A DNA stretch of 33,641 nucleotides from NCBI GenBank assembly GCA_030433125.1, contig JAUIKZ010000002.1, positions 1-33,641 of the forward strand. The letters run 5' to 3'. Below the pieces are notes generated by a model. It was not told the DNA's origin. It made no database searches and saw only the letters and a list, made by a program, of their open reading frames with translations. Shown piece by piece: positions 8,297 to 16,947 of this stretch (position 1 is its first letter; the number at the start of each line of letters is the position of its first letter). This DNA is from Alphaproteobacteria bacterium. Lineage in GTDB: Bacteria; Pseudomonadota; Alphaproteobacteria; UBA6184. Made by a program: the position numbers and the translations under genes.

Positions 8297-9032
8297 ATTA
8301 CAGTTAGTTTATACAGGTTTGTTAATTGCGCTTGCAGGGTGCGGAGGAGAATACAACGCCCCTACCCCCGTAGAAAGCATTGAGGCGGCGCCCAAGAACG
8401 AGCTTACCATAGGGTCTACGCAAGAACGTGCTGATCGCAATATTAGTGAGATCATCCGTAAATATGCCATGATCAACAAAATTCGCTCAGCCAGCACTAC
8501 TTCCGGCATTGTGGAAAAGCCTATCGAAGAGCCCAGGTCCGTAGCGAAGCCAGCGCCAAAACCGGCGCCCACTAAGCTAAAACCCTTAAAGCCCTTAAAA
8601 CCTTTAACCCCAATCATCGATGTTAAAAAAACACCAACCAAAACAGTTGAAGCAAATCCAATCCCGCCGGTGGTAAACGAGGGCTATCAATGGCCTGTTC
8701 AAGGTAAAGTTCTAAAGAAATTCGGTCGGCAACCTAACGGAGAGTTTCATAACCATATTCTTATTGAAACAGCCAAGCACAGCCCCGTTAAAGCGGCCCG
8801 GCAGGGTGTGGTTAAATTTAGCAAAAAAGTAAACGCTGACTTAGGGCATATTGTGTTGATTCGCCATGACAACAATTACATCTCAGCTTACGGCAAGCTC
8901 GCTAACTCCAAAGTAGAAGTCGGCGACGAAGTTTACTGCGGCCAGGTGATTGGTACCACTGCCAATAAATCACTTCATTTTGAAATCCGTAAAGGAGAAA
9001 AAAGTGCGGACCCCATGGGCTTTTTGCCTTAG
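8283..9032 (+). CDS. NlpD/EnvC-like lipoprotein with degenerate M23 (LytM) domain
   Basis: 249 residues from a TTG that overlaps serS. A lipobox, LAGC (Cys near residue 20), marks an outer-membrane lipoprotein. A Pro/Lys-rich linker (KPAPKPAPTKLKPLKPLKPL) spans about 90-130. The C-terminal ~100 residues are an M23/LytM fold (WPVQGKVLKKFG; VKAARQGVVKFS; GHIVLIRHDNNYISAYGKL; LHFEIRKGEKSADPMGFLP). The zinc site is broken: the HxxxD position reads HNHILIE with no Asp, and the first His of the terminal HxH is Ser. NlpD and EnvC are likewise non-catalytic and activate amidases in cell separation, so that role is inferred. Position after serS also matches alphaproteobacterial nlpD. No LysM domain is seen. 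Confidence 0.8.
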   Translation: MEKNKLQLVYTGLLIALAGCGGEYNAPTPVESIEAAPKNELTIGSTQERADRNISEIIRKYAMINKIRSASTTSGIVEKPIEEPRSVAKPAPKPAPTKLKPLKPLKPLTPIIDVKKTPTKTVEANPIPPVVNEGYQWPVQGKVLKKFGRQPNGEFHNHILIETAKHSPVKAARQGVVKFSKKVNADLGHIVLIRHDNNYISAYGKLANSKVEVGDEVYCGQVIGTTANKSLHFEIRKGEKSADPMGFLP

Positions 9033-9381
9033 TTTTATCATCAGCCTGGTCAGTGCAAATGCCACCCTTATTAAAGTGGTGGATAACCAAGAACTTTACC
9101 AGGCTACAGTTAAAGCTATGCAACATTCTAATAATGTAAAGGTGATGTTTGTAAGTTTGCACTCATGCTCGCATGGCGCGCATTGCCACTCTCATCACCA
9201 TGTGAAATCATACGCTGGGTTAATGGCTAAATTAAAAGGCGCTGACATTGTTGTGCACAACGACTCCAGCCTTAAAAACGTTTGCGCTAAGGATAACTGG
9301 ATATACATTTCTGCAAACGACCCCGCACTGCAAACAGAGATACAGAAACGGATTTCTCGCACAAAACTTGAGGCACAGTAG
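9004..9381 (+). CDS. Small exported His/Cys-rich protein, unknown function
   Basis: 125 residues from a GTG at 9004, chosen because AGGAG at 8993-8997 is seven bases upstream and because it gives a clean signal peptide (MRTPWAFCLSFIISLVSANA, cleavage probably after ANA). It overlaps the NlpD-like gene by 29 bases. The mature protein has a beta-strand-like NVKVMFVSLH followed by CSHGAHCHSHHH: seven His and two Cys in 15 residues, a likely metal-binding patch. A later part, GADIVVHNDSSLKNVC, adds a third Cys. The strand-then-Cys-pair order recalls a thioredoxin-like fold with CX5C instead of CXXC, but that is weak. Cytoplasmic or membrane anchoring beyond the signal peptide is not seen. I do not recognise the family. 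Confidence 0.7.
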   Translation: MRTPWAFCLSFIISLVSANATLIKVVDNQELYQATVKAMQHSNNVKVMFVSLHSCSHGAHCHSHHHVKSYAGLMAKLKGADIVVHNDSSLKNVCAKDNWIYISANDPALQTEIQKRISRTKLEAQ

Positions 9382-9385
9382 CCCC

Positions 9386-10141
9386 ATGAATATCTGCTTT
9401 CTCGTATCAAGAAAAAGAACGGCGCAAGAAAACTTTAAGCGCTTTAACGGTATAGCAAGGTGCAAACCAAACGATGCGGATGTGTTTGTGGTTTTAGGTG
9501 GCGATGGTTTTATGATGAACATGCTCCATGAGTATCATCATTACAACAAACCTTTTTATGGCATTAACTTTGGGCGTGTGGGCTTTTTGATGAATGACTG
9601 CCAAGCCGATAACCTGCTAGGTATGCTGGAGCAAGCGCAAGCGTGTACGCTGCATCCGCTTACCGTAAGAGCTAAAAAATTAAATGGTGACGTAACAAAC
9701 CTGATTGCCATTAATGAGGTGTCTATTAACCGAACCTCCTCGCAAGCGGCTCACCTTAGGATTGATGTGAACAAAAAACGGCGCATCCACCAACTTGTGG
9801 CCGACGGCGTTTTGGTATCTACCCCAGCCGGAAGCACCGCTTATAATGCCTCTGCTGGTGGGCCAATATTGCCCATTAATTCGAACCTATTAAACTTAAC
9901 ACCTATTTGCCCTTACACCCCACGGCGCTGGCGCGGCGCGTTGCTGCACAATTCAGATGTGGTGACGGTATATAATTCTCAACCCCACAAACGCCCGTTG
10001 TGCGTGACGGCGGATGCAAAACAAGTGCCGGATGTTCTAAAAGTTGACATTTCCCTTGATACAACCCAAGAGATTACGCTACTCTTCAACCCTGGCGAGC
10101 ACCTGGAGGACAGAGTGCTTAAAGAACAATTTTTAGGATAG
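9386..10141 (+). CDS. nadK: NAD kinase
   Basis: ATP- (or polyphosphate-) dependent phosphorylation of NAD to NADP in the cytoplasm. 251 residues from the ATG at 9386; the frame is open further upstream but that part overlaps the preceding gene and is unrelated to NadK. GGDG at 38-41, INFGRVGFLMN near 63-73, NEVSINR near 110 and DGVLVSTPAGSTAYNASAGGPI hold the family's NAD- and metal-binding motifs. Short relative to E. coli NadK (292), as in other Alphaproteobacteria. Four bases separate it from the previous stop, so it is part of the serS-tgt run. Confidence 0.92.
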   Translation: MNICFLVSRKRTAQENFKRFNGIARCKPNDADVFVVLGGDGFMMNMLHEYHHYNKPFYGINFGRVGFLMNDCQADNLLGMLEQAQACTLHPLTVRAKKLNGDVTNLIAINEVSINRTSSQAAHLRIDVNKKRRIHQLVADGVLVSTPAGSTAYNASAGGPILPINSNLLNLTPICPYTPRRWRGALLHNSDVVTVYNSQPHKRPLCVTADAKQVPDVLKVDISLDTTQEITLLFNPGEHLEDRVLKEQFLG

Positions 10142-10150
10142 AACATAACC

Positions 10151-11113
10151 ATGCATGTATTGGATTTTGAAAAAAGCATTGTAGAACTAGAAACGAAACT
10201 GCAAGAGTTAAAGCGCTTAACCAGCGATGGCAGCTTTAACGTTTCCAATGAAATTACGAACCTTGAAAAAAATATTTCAAAACAACTTACATACACCTAT
10301 AATCGCCTCACACCGTGGCAGAAGGTGCAAGTGGCCCGACACCCTAACCGCCCGCAGTGTTCCGATTATATCAAGGGTTTGATGGAAGATTTCACCCCCT
10401 TAGCCGGTGACCGCAACTTCGGTGAAGATGCAGCCATGCTAGGAGGGTTAGCGCGCTTTAAAGGCACCCCTATTATGGTTATGGGGCAAGAAAAAGGCCA
10501 TGACACCACCAGCCGGGTGAAGCATAATTTTGGCATGCCAAAACCAGAAGGCTACCGTAAGGCCGCCCGTTTAATGCAAATGGCTGACCAGTTTGAATTA
10601 CCCATCATTACATTTATCAATACGCCCGGCGCCTACCCTGGCGTGGAGGCGGAGGAACGCGGACAGTCGGAGGCGATCGCACGCGCCATTGACGTAAGCT
10701 TGCAAGTAAAGGTGCCCGTTGTTTCCGTTATTATTGGCGAAGGCGGTTCAGGCGGCGCCATTGCCATAGCAGTGGCCAATGAAATATGCATGCTTGAACA
10801 CAGCATTTACTCGGTGATCTCCCCAGAAGGCTGTGCGTCTATTTTGTGGAAAGATGCGGCCAAACGAGAAGATGCGGCCACCGCCCTGAAGCTTACTGCG
10901 CAAGACTTAAAAGACCTCAAGATTATTGATCATATCATACCCGAAAAACTAGGCGCAGCGCATCGCTATGCGGAAGAGGCCATAAGCGCGACCGGCCATG
11001 CTATTGAAAGCGCCCTCAGCCGGCTTTTAAAGCTCTCACCTAAAGACTTGCTCAAGCAACGTCGCGAGAAATTTGCGGCCATGGGGTACGCGCAAAACCT
11101 GATTGCTAAATAA
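10151..11113 (+). CDS. accA: Acetyl-CoA carboxylase carboxyltransferase subunit alpha
   Basis: With AccD, moves the carboxyl group from biotin on AccB to acetyl-CoA, giving malonyl-CoA for fatty-acid synthesis. 320 residues, full length. The N-terminal helical part begins MHVLDFEKSI; the crotonase-like core includes the ITFINTPGAYPGVEAEERGQ block, IGEGGSGGAIAI (oxyanion hole) and SVISPEGCASILWKD. Nine bases after nadK. It links the housekeeping run to lipid synthesis, as fabZ does on the other strand. Confidence 0.96.
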   Translation: MHVLDFEKSIVELETKLQELKRLTSDGSFNVSNEITNLEKNISKQLTYTYNRLTPWQKVQVARHPNRPQCSDYIKGLMEDFTPLAGDRNFGEDAAMLGGLARFKGTPIMVMGQEKGHDTTSRVKHNFGMPKPEGYRKAARLMQMADQFELPIITFINTPGAYPGVEAEERGQSEAIARAIDVSLQVKVPVVSVIIGEGGSGGAIAIAVANEICMLEHSIYSVISPEGCASILWKDAAKREDAATALKLTAQDLKDLKIIDHIIPEKLGAAHRYAEEAISATGHAIESALSRLLKLSPKDLLKQRREKFAAMGYAQNLIAK

Positions 11114-11127
11114 GAGAGATCGTCTTT

Positions 11128-12303
11128 ATGTTCGCTTTTAAACAAACTCATTTTCACGAAGGGGCTAGGTGCGGCTTATTACAAACCCCTCACGGCACCG
11201 TAGAAACCCCCAACTTTATATTTTGCGCCACGAAAGCAGCCATTAAAGGCCTTACTATGGAAACAATGAAAGGCCTGGGGACTCAGTTTGTTTTATCTAA
11301 CACATATCACCTACATGTTAATCCGGGCGCTGATTTTATTCAAGCCCGCGGTGGGTTGCATAAATTTATGAACTGGAATGGCCCCTTATTAACGGACTCG
11401 GGTGGCTTTCAAATCTTTAGCTTAGGCCACGGCTCGGTAGCGGAAGAAATAAAAGGCAAACGCCAACAAAAACGTAACACAACACTGCTCAAAATTACAG
11501 AGGAAGGGGCAAAGTTCCGCTCTTATTATAATGGGCAATATCATATGCTTACACCAGAAAAGTCTATGGAGATCCAACACAAGCTGGGGGTTGATTTTGC
11601 CGTAGTGTTGGATGAGTGTACGCCGTACCACGTTGATAAACGCTACACCGAACGAAGCATGTATCGCAGTCATCGCTGGGGCGTGCGCAGCCTTAACGCG
11701 TATAAAGCCCTTACCCACGGCAATCAAAAAGTGTACGGCATCATACAAGGCGGCGTGTACGAAGACCTACGTCGTATTGCTGCCGAATTTGTTAATGAGC
11801 AAGACTTTTTTGGGTTAGCCGTAGGTGGCTCCCTAGGCGGCACGAAAGCGCAGATGCACGATATCGTGGGCACGACTATGAGCTATTTACGTAAAGACAG
11901 GCCTGTGCACTTGCTAGGCATAGGCGGCCCCCATGATATTTTTGCCGGTATTAAACATGGCATCGACACCTTTGATTGCGTTCACCCAACACGTATTGCA
12001 CGCCACGGGGGCGCTTTGGTAAAAGCGAAATATAATCCTAACCCCCAAAAACGTGACCACTTGAACCTCATGAACAGCCAGTACAAAGAAGACGATACCC
12101 CAATTATGCCGGGCTGTGCCTGCCCCACTTGCGTGTCCTATTCGAAAAGCTACATTCACTATTTGCTTAAGGCGCGTGAGGTCCTTGCCAGTCAGCTTAT
12201 TCTTCAGCATAACGTGTATTTTATGAATAGCCTTATGCAAGATATTAGGCAGGGCATTCAGAAGAAGAATTTGGATGAACTTGAGAAGGAATGGCTCGGT
12301 TAG
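11128..12303 (+). CDS. tgt: tRNA-guanine transglycosylase
   Basis: Swaps guanine 34 of tRNA-Asp, -Asn, -His and -Tyr for preQ1, the first tRNA-bound step to queuosine. 391 residues. The catalytic-base segment is LLTDSGGFQIFSLG near residue 90. The nucleophile region reads FDCVHPTRIARHGGAL near 280. The zinc site is CACPTC with a His about 25 residues on (LILQHN). It begins 14 bases after accA and is the last gene of the run, converging on fabZ. Whether the cell makes preQ1 or imports it cannot be judged from this window. Confidence 0.96.
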   Translation: MFAFKQTHFHEGARCGLLQTPHGTVETPNFIFCATKAAIKGLTMETMKGLGTQFVLSNTYHLHVNPGADFIQARGGLHKFMNWNGPLLTDSGGFQIFSLGHGSVAEEIKGKRQQKRNTTLLKITEEGAKFRSYYNGQYHMLTPEKSMEIQHKLGVDFAVVLDECTPYHVDKRYTERSMYRSHRWGVRSLNAYKALTHGNQKVYGIIQGGVYEDLRRIAAEFVNEQDFFGLAVGGSLGGTKAQMHDIVGTTMSYLRKDRPVHLLGIGGPHDIFAGIKHGIDTFDCVHPTRIARHGGALVKAKYNPNPQKRDHLNLMNSQYKEDDTPIMPGCACPTCVSYSKSYIHYLLKAREVLASQLILQHNVYFMNSLMQDIRQGIQKKNLDELEKEWLG

Positions 12304-12341
12304 CGTCTGGCACACCCCCAAGCCTTCCTTCTTTTTACAAC

Positions 12342-12354
12342 GCGCCTTTGGCGC
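12342..12354. other. Compact hairpin between convergent tgt and fabZ
   Basis: GCGCC-TTT-GGCGC is a perfect 5-bp GC stem with a 3-base loop, lying in the 102-base gap between two convergent genes. There is no T-tract in either direction, so intrinsic termination is not supported. Confidence 0.35.
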
Positions 12355-12405
12355 TAAAGGTTGAACGCCCGATTCCTACACGCGAAGAGCATAGGCGAAG
12401 GCAAA

Positions 12406-12855
12406 CTATGCTTTTGCTAACATAGCCATGAATTTAGCTTCGGTGCAAAGTGTATCCCCAGCATAAGCCTTAGCTTCAAACTTAGCTACATTACTACGGC
12501 GTTGTGCCACCTCAGCAACAAGCTTAAGCTGAGCGCCCGGGTGGACAGGCTGTTTGAAGGTGGCATTTTCGATCCGCATGAAATACATCGGCGTGTTCTC
12601 AGCGTCTTTACCTTCATCTTTTAAGGTTAGCTTCATTAAGCACCCAGCTGCTTGGGCCATGGCTTCTACAATAAGCACGCCAGGCATTATTGGATGCTCT
12701 GGAAAATGCCCCTGAAAATACCACTCGTTTATGGACACGCTTTTTGTTGCAATGATTGATTTTCCTGCCTCGTAGTCTTCGATAGTATCAATCAACAAAA
12801 AGGGATAACGGTGGGGGATGAGTTTTTGAATGTCTTGGGTGTTAAATTTTTTCAT
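12406..12855 (-). CDS. fabZ: 3-hydroxyacyl-ACP dehydratase
   Basis: Removes water from 3-hydroxyacyl-ACP during fatty-acid elongation. 149 residues, a single hot-dog fold. IPHRYPFLLID is at 12-22, and the active-site helix GHFPEHPIMPGVLIVEAMAQAAG carries the catalytic His and Glu. It overlaps the end of skp by 14 bases, so translation is probably coupled. In most Proteobacteria fabZ sits between lpxD and lpxA; neither is here, and the next gene downstream is convergent tgt. FabA is excluded by size and motif. Confidence 0.95.
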   Translation of the reverse strand: MKKFNTQDIQKLIPHRYPFLLIDTIEDYEAGKSIIATKSVSINEWYFQGHFPEHPIMPGVLIVEAMAQAAGCLMKLTLKDEGKDAENTPMYFMRIENATFKQPVHPGAQLKLVAEVAQRRSNVAKFEAKAYAGDTLCTEAKFMAMLAKA

Positions 12856-13396
12856 CGATCTCCTTTTTCAACTTTTCAAAGTCTTCTTGGTTTAACTGCT
12901 TGTTTAAATAGCCAGCTACTTCGGCTGTTATATCAGGCAAACTATCGGGGTTGTAGCTAGCTAGTGAATCCGCGTTGTAGACAAAATCTATTTTCTTAGT
13001 CTCACGAATTTTTTTAAGGGCCTCTTGATACGCTTTAAGGTACATATCATTTGATAATTTAAGAACATGTTCCAACATCCCATTGTGCTTTTCCACAAGG
13101 CCACTTGCTTTGATCCTCAACTCTTTAAGCTCGGCTTCCGTTTCAGCCGTGGAGACTGCTGGTACACGGGTTTTTTGCTCCTGGAGCTTTTCGTTTTGTT
13201 TAGCAATCTCATCTTCTAATTGTTCTAGTTTTTCGCGCAGAGCTGCATGCTTTTCAGTGATATATTTATCGACGCGTTTAGAAAATGAGGCCGTTTGCCC
13301 CACAACGATGGGGTTTACAACAGCCATTTTGAGTGGGGCTGTAGCCATTGAAAGTGTAAAGGCCACGCCCCACAGCGCCACGATAAGTCTCTTCAT
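12842..13396 (-). CDS. OmpH/Skp-family periplasmic chaperone
   Basis: Holds unfolded outer-membrane proteins in the periplasm on their way to BamA. 184 residues. A signal peptide (MKRLIVALWGVAFTLSMATA) is followed by a short beta segment (KMAVVNPIVV) and a long charged coiled coil from about 40 to 140, the tentacle of Skp. The C-terminal NQEDFEKLKKEIDEKI is also helical. The start shares a base with the bamA stop (TAATG), and the end overlaps fabZ. Sequence identity to Skp is low, as usual, but the bamA neighbour settles the family. Confidence 0.85.
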   Translation of the reverse strand: MKRLIVALWGVAFTLSMATAPLKMAVVNPIVVGQTASFSKRVDKYITEKHAALREKLEQLEDEIAKQNEKLQEQKTRVPAVSTAETEAELKELRIKASGLVEKHNGMLEHVLKLSNDMYLKAYQEALKKIRETKKIDFVYNADSLASYNPDSLPDITAEVAGYLNKQLNQEDFEKLKKEIDEKI

Positions 13397-15744
13397 TAGA
13401 AAGAGGCCCCCATAGAAAAGAAGAAGTACCCAGGTTTATCGTATTTTTCGTTGTAACGGATGGGATACGCTAGCCCAGCATTTAAGTGGCCCACAAACGG
13501 TAGTTCCATCTTCAGCCCAGCCCCCGCTGTCCAGCGCACGTATGATTCACCCCACACAGCTTCATCTTGCGCATCATTTGGCTCAGACGTTTTGGGTTTT
13601 GGTAGCCCCCAAAGGTTACCCACGTCCGTAAAGGCGAAGCCACGCATGCCTAGCTTTTCAAACATGCTAAAGGAGAATTCGGCAGACCCAGCAAAATAAC
13701 GTGTGCCACCGATGCTTGTACCATTTCCGGACGCAGGCATGAATGTTGGCTTTTTATTAGACTCGCCTTCGCGAGGGCCTATACCTTCTCCCCCGATACC
13801 ACGCAAGTATTTGGCTGGCATGTTAAAGCGATCATTCATATAAATATATTTATCAAAATCATAAATATATCCGCCGCGGCCTCGCATGGTTAATACCATC
13901 TCTGTTTTTCCGAAGCGGAAGTTGTATTCAGAGTTAAGCGTGAACTTAATGAACTTAGAATCACCCCCAAGCCCAGCAAATTCAGAGTTCGCTACTATGA
14001 TACCTCCGGAAAGCGGCGTAATAGGGTTATCGCGCTTATCTAATCTAAACCCAAATATTACACTTGAACTAATGTAATTTTCATTCCGATCAGCGAAGTT
14101 TTTTGAGTGAGACTCATTGGATTTAAGCGGATGCTGGTCTACCTTGCTAAAAGAATATCCAATATTTGCAGATAAGTCTTTCATCAATGGGATTGAAAAG
14201 ATACCACTTCCATCCCAGTTGTTAGCGTAAGTATCAGACTGCTCTTTGCTATTTACATATTGATAACCACCTCCAACGGTGAAATCAACTTTGGGAAAAA
14301 TAAAATGAGGTAATGTTACACTTGTATTTACCTTTACATGTTTTTGGAAGGCGCCCTCAAACCCAACCATTCCTTGCACACCTGTACCGGCAATGTTGTT
14401 GTGTCCAAGTGTTATGCCGCCGCCAATACCACCGCTGCTGGGAACCGACAAGTTCATTGAAAAACTAGCCGCTGGTTTTTCTTTTAAGGAAATCAAGATT
14501 TTTACTTTGTCTTTTGCGCTACCTTTTAACTCTTTCTCAGAGATAGACGGCTCAAAAAAGCCAAGCATTCTAATATTGCGGATGGAGTCTTTAAGAAGCT
14601 TTTTGTTGTACACATCTCCTTCATGCAGCAACATTTCGCGCAAAATCACATGATCTCTGGTGAGATAGTTACCCTCTATAATAATTTTCTCTATGTAAAC
14701 CTTGTCGGCCTTGCCTACGTGGAAATTCACGGCCACCGTGTGGTTTTTTTCATCCTTGACGAGCTTCTTCTGCACATCAACAAATGCAAACCCCTTTTCC
14801 ATGGCAAGCTCATTTAGTCGGTTTGTTTCGGCTTCTGCCTCGGATTCGTCGTACCACTCGTCTTTTTCAAAATTTGCATCCTTCAGCAACTTCTTACGCG
14901 GCAGCTCTTTGATGTCAGATGTATAAGTTACATCTGTAACTTTATAACGCTCACCTTCCGTTATATAATGTGTAATATAAAAGTCGCGACGGTTAGTGCT
15001 GAGCTCCGTAACAGTTCGCTCAACTTCAAAATCCAGATACCCTTTTTTAAAATAAAAGCGGCGTAATTTTTCTAAATCAGGTATACGACGTTGCGGGTCA
15101 TATATCTTTGTAGGCGCCATAAAGTTTAAAACCGTGTCTTCTTTACTATCGATATGGTCTTTTAATTCGCTTTCAGAGAAAACATTGGCCCCCATAAACT
15201 TTATCTCACGAATACGAGATTGAGCCCCCGCATCTACCACAAAAAACAGATTTATGCGGTTGTCTTTAAGACGCTCAATCTTGGGCGACACCTTGCCTTG
15301 GTAGTAACCGGTAACACGCATAATGGCGCGCAAAGTGCGAATCGCTTCGTTCAGCTTTTCTTTGCTAAAGATGTCGCGCTCTTTAAGCTGGATTTCCTTT
15401 AAGGCTACTTCAGCTGTACCAACTGCCTTTTCATCGCCCACTATTTTAATGGTGTTGACGTAAGGGTTTTCTTGAACCTTGATAATAAGGTTATCGTTAA
15501 CAAAGTCTATCTCTACGTTTTCAAAACGCCCCGTCTCATAAAGGTTGCGAAGATCATCGCTGATATCATCCTCATCAATATCTTTCCCAACAAAGCTTGT
15601 GATGTATGACTTCACAACCTCCGCCTCTAAACGGACATTTCCTTTAACGGTGATTTTTTTTACCTCTTTTGCATAAGGTGCGGCACAAATAAGAGCACCA
15701 AACACTGTTGCTAAGGCTGTATTTTTAACGTGTTTTAGAAACAT
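13396..15744 (-). CDS. bamA: Outer-membrane protein assembly factor BamA
   Basis: Core of the BAM machine that inserts beta-barrel proteins into the outer membrane. 782 residues. A signal peptide ending ...CAAPYAKE precedes five POTRA domains (residues ~25-430, beginning KKITVKGNVRLEAEVVKSYI), then an Omp85 16-strand barrel. The loop-6 motif appears as LRGIGGEGIGPRE, and the chain ends in Phe (SMGASF), as BAM clients do. It follows rseP by 11 bases and shares a base with skp. Nothing looks damaged. Confidence 0.95.
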   Translation of the reverse strand: MFLKHVKNTALATVFGALICAAPYAKEVKKITVKGNVRLEAEVVKSYITSFVGKDIDEDDISDDLRNLYETGRFENVEIDFVNDNLIIKVQENPYVNTIKIVGDEKAVGTAEVALKEIQLKERDIFSKEKLNEAIRTLRAIMRVTGYYQGKVSPKIERLKDNRINLFFVVDAGAQSRIREIKFMGANVFSESELKDHIDSKEDTVLNFMAPTKIYDPQRRIPDLEKLRRFYFKKGYLDFEVERTVTELSTNRRDFYITHYITEGERYKVTDVTYTSDIKELPRKKLLKDANFEKDEWYDESEAEAETNRLNELAMEKGFAFVDVQKKLVKDEKNHTVAVNFHVGKADKVYIEKIIIEGNYLTRDHVILREMLLHEGDVYNKKLLKDSIRNIRMLGFFEPSISEKELKGSAKDKVKILISLKEKPAASFSMNLSVPSSGGIGGGITLGHNNIAGTGVQGMVGFEGAFQKHVKVNTSVTLPHFIFPKVDFTVGGGYQYVNSKEQSDTYANNWDGSGIFSIPLMKDLSANIGYSFSKVDQHPLKSNESHSKNFADRNENYISSSVIFGFRLDKRDNPITPLSGGIIVANSEFAGLGGDSKFIKFTLNSEYNFRFGKTEMVLTMRGRGGYIYDFDKYIYMNDRFNMPAKYLRGIGGEGIGPREGESNKKPTFMPASGNGTSIGGTRYFAGSAEFSFSMFEKLGMRGFAFTDVGNLWGLPKPKTSEPNDAQDEAVWGESYVRWTAGAGLKMELPFVGHLNAGLAYPIRYNEKYDKPGYFFFSMGASF

Positions 15745-15755
15745 GAGATAAATCC

Positions 15756-16847
15756 TTATTCTCCAATTTTGAGTAAATCTTTAAAAGTTGAAAATAGCAT
15801 AAGCGCTACCACTAAACTGATGCCAATGGCGAAAATACGCTCTTCTACTTTTTTAGAAAGGCGGCGTCCTCCGCGCATTTTTTCGATCAAGGCTAGCATG
15901 ATGTGCCCCCCATCTAACGGTGGCATTGGTAGCAAATTGAAAAAACCTAAGCTAATAGACAGCAAAATAGTGATCATCACTAAAGTATCATAACCAGTCT
16001 CACTGGCCTGCTTAATAACGCGGGCGATACCGACCGGACCGGACAAACTATCAGAACTCCCCTTCCCTATTATTAGGTTCCCAATGGTGTACATGATCTG
16101 CTTGGTCACATGGGTTACAAATAAAGCAGCATGCTTGGCCCCTTGCACAAGTCCTTCGGGGTTATGAAAATCAAACTCCAAGCGTGGGGCGAGACCCATC
16201 GCAGCTGGGCTTTTTTCAAAAGGGGTGGCGGTTTTAAAGTTAATAATCTGCAGCTCTTTATTTCGCATCACCTCGATACGCAGCTCTTGCTCACGGGCCA
16301 TCATCTTTTGAGCTTGTGAAAACTCTGTAATCTCTTGGTCGTTGATGGTTTTGATTTCATCCGCTTTTTGCAAGCCTATTTCAGCGGCATATGAGTTCGG
16401 CACAACATATCCGATTACAGGTGCCTGAGCTGGCTGCCCCATAAAACTGTAAACAAAGGTGGCCATTACAAAGGCTAAAACATAGTTACCCAGGGGCCCG
16501 CCAAGCGACACCAAAACGCGTTGCCAAACAGGCCTAAAGTGCAAGCATTTCTTTTTGTCTTCTTCCGACATATTGTGGATATTATCAGCCCCCTGACTTG
16601 CCGGGTCATCATCTCCAAAAAATTGCACATAGCCACCCAAAGGGATCAAAGAAAATTTCCAGCGCGTACCGTGCTTATCGTAGAAGCCAAAGATCTCCTT
16701 GCCAAAACCAATAGAAAAAGCGTCTACTTTTACGCCCAAACGCCGTGCAGGTATAAAGTGACCTAACTCGTGAATAAACACGATAAGCGAAAAAATAATA
16801 ACCACGTAGAGTGCTACCTCAAGAAACTGCGATACCAAATGTAGCAT
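15756..16847 (-). CDS. rseP: RIP zinc metalloprotease RseP
   Basis: Site-2 membrane protease that cuts anti-sigma factors and leftover signal peptides within the inner membrane. The ATG at 16847 (363 residues) is chosen over the in-frame TTG at 16853 because AAGGA lies six bases from the ATG but touches the TTG. HELGH in the first membrane helix (FSLIVFIHELGHF), a single PDZ domain around 125-200 (IGYVVPNSYAAEIGLQKADE), and the second metal motif LLPMPPLDGGH near 310 are visible. Four membrane segments. First gene of rseP-bamA-skp-fabZ; dxr, often upstream, is absent. Confidence 0.95.
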   Translation of the reverse strand: MLHLVSQFLEVALYVVIIFSLIVFIHELGHFIPARRLGVKVDAFSIGFGKEIFGFYDKHGTRWKFSLIPLGGYVQFFGDDDPASQGADNIHNMSEEDKKKCLHFRPVWQRVLVSLGGPLGNYVLAFVMATFVYSFMGQPAQAPVIGYVVPNSYAAEIGLQKADEIKTINDQEITEFSQAQKMMAREQELRIEVMRNKELQIINFKTATPFEKSPAAMGLAPRLEFDFHNPEGLVQGAKHAALFVTHVTKQIMYTIGNLIIGKGSSDSLSGPVGIARVIKQASETGYDTLVMITILLSISLGFFNLLPMPPLDGGHIMLALIEKMRGGRRLSKKVEERIFAIGISLVVALMLFSTFKDLLKIGE

Positions 16848-16867
16848 GCTCAATCCTTATAATTAAA

Positions 16868-16912
16868 GTTATTCATAATAACCGTTATAAAAGGTTTGCT
16901 ACGTATACACAA
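16868..16912 (-). promoter_or_regulatory. Promoter of rseP-bamA-skp-fabZ
   Basis: On the minus strand: -35 TTGTGT (16907-16912), 17-base spacer, -10 TATAAC (16884-16889), about 37 bases before the rseP ATG. Just past the -10 a dyad, GTTATT-CAT-AATAAC (16868-16882), covers the expected start of transcription and could bind a repressor. Confidence 0.6.
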
Positions 16913-16947
16913 GAGGTTTTCCTTGGGGAAAGCTTCCCCCTTTAGAC

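Noticed and set aside
8283..9032. Active M23 endopeptidase
   Set aside because: Zinc-ligand Asp and one His are missing, so annotated as an NlpD/EnvC-like non-catalytic activator.
16925..16940. GGGGAA-AGC-TTCCCC hairpin as a terminator
   Set aside because: No T-tract on either side and it lies upstream of the rseP promoter; left unassigned.
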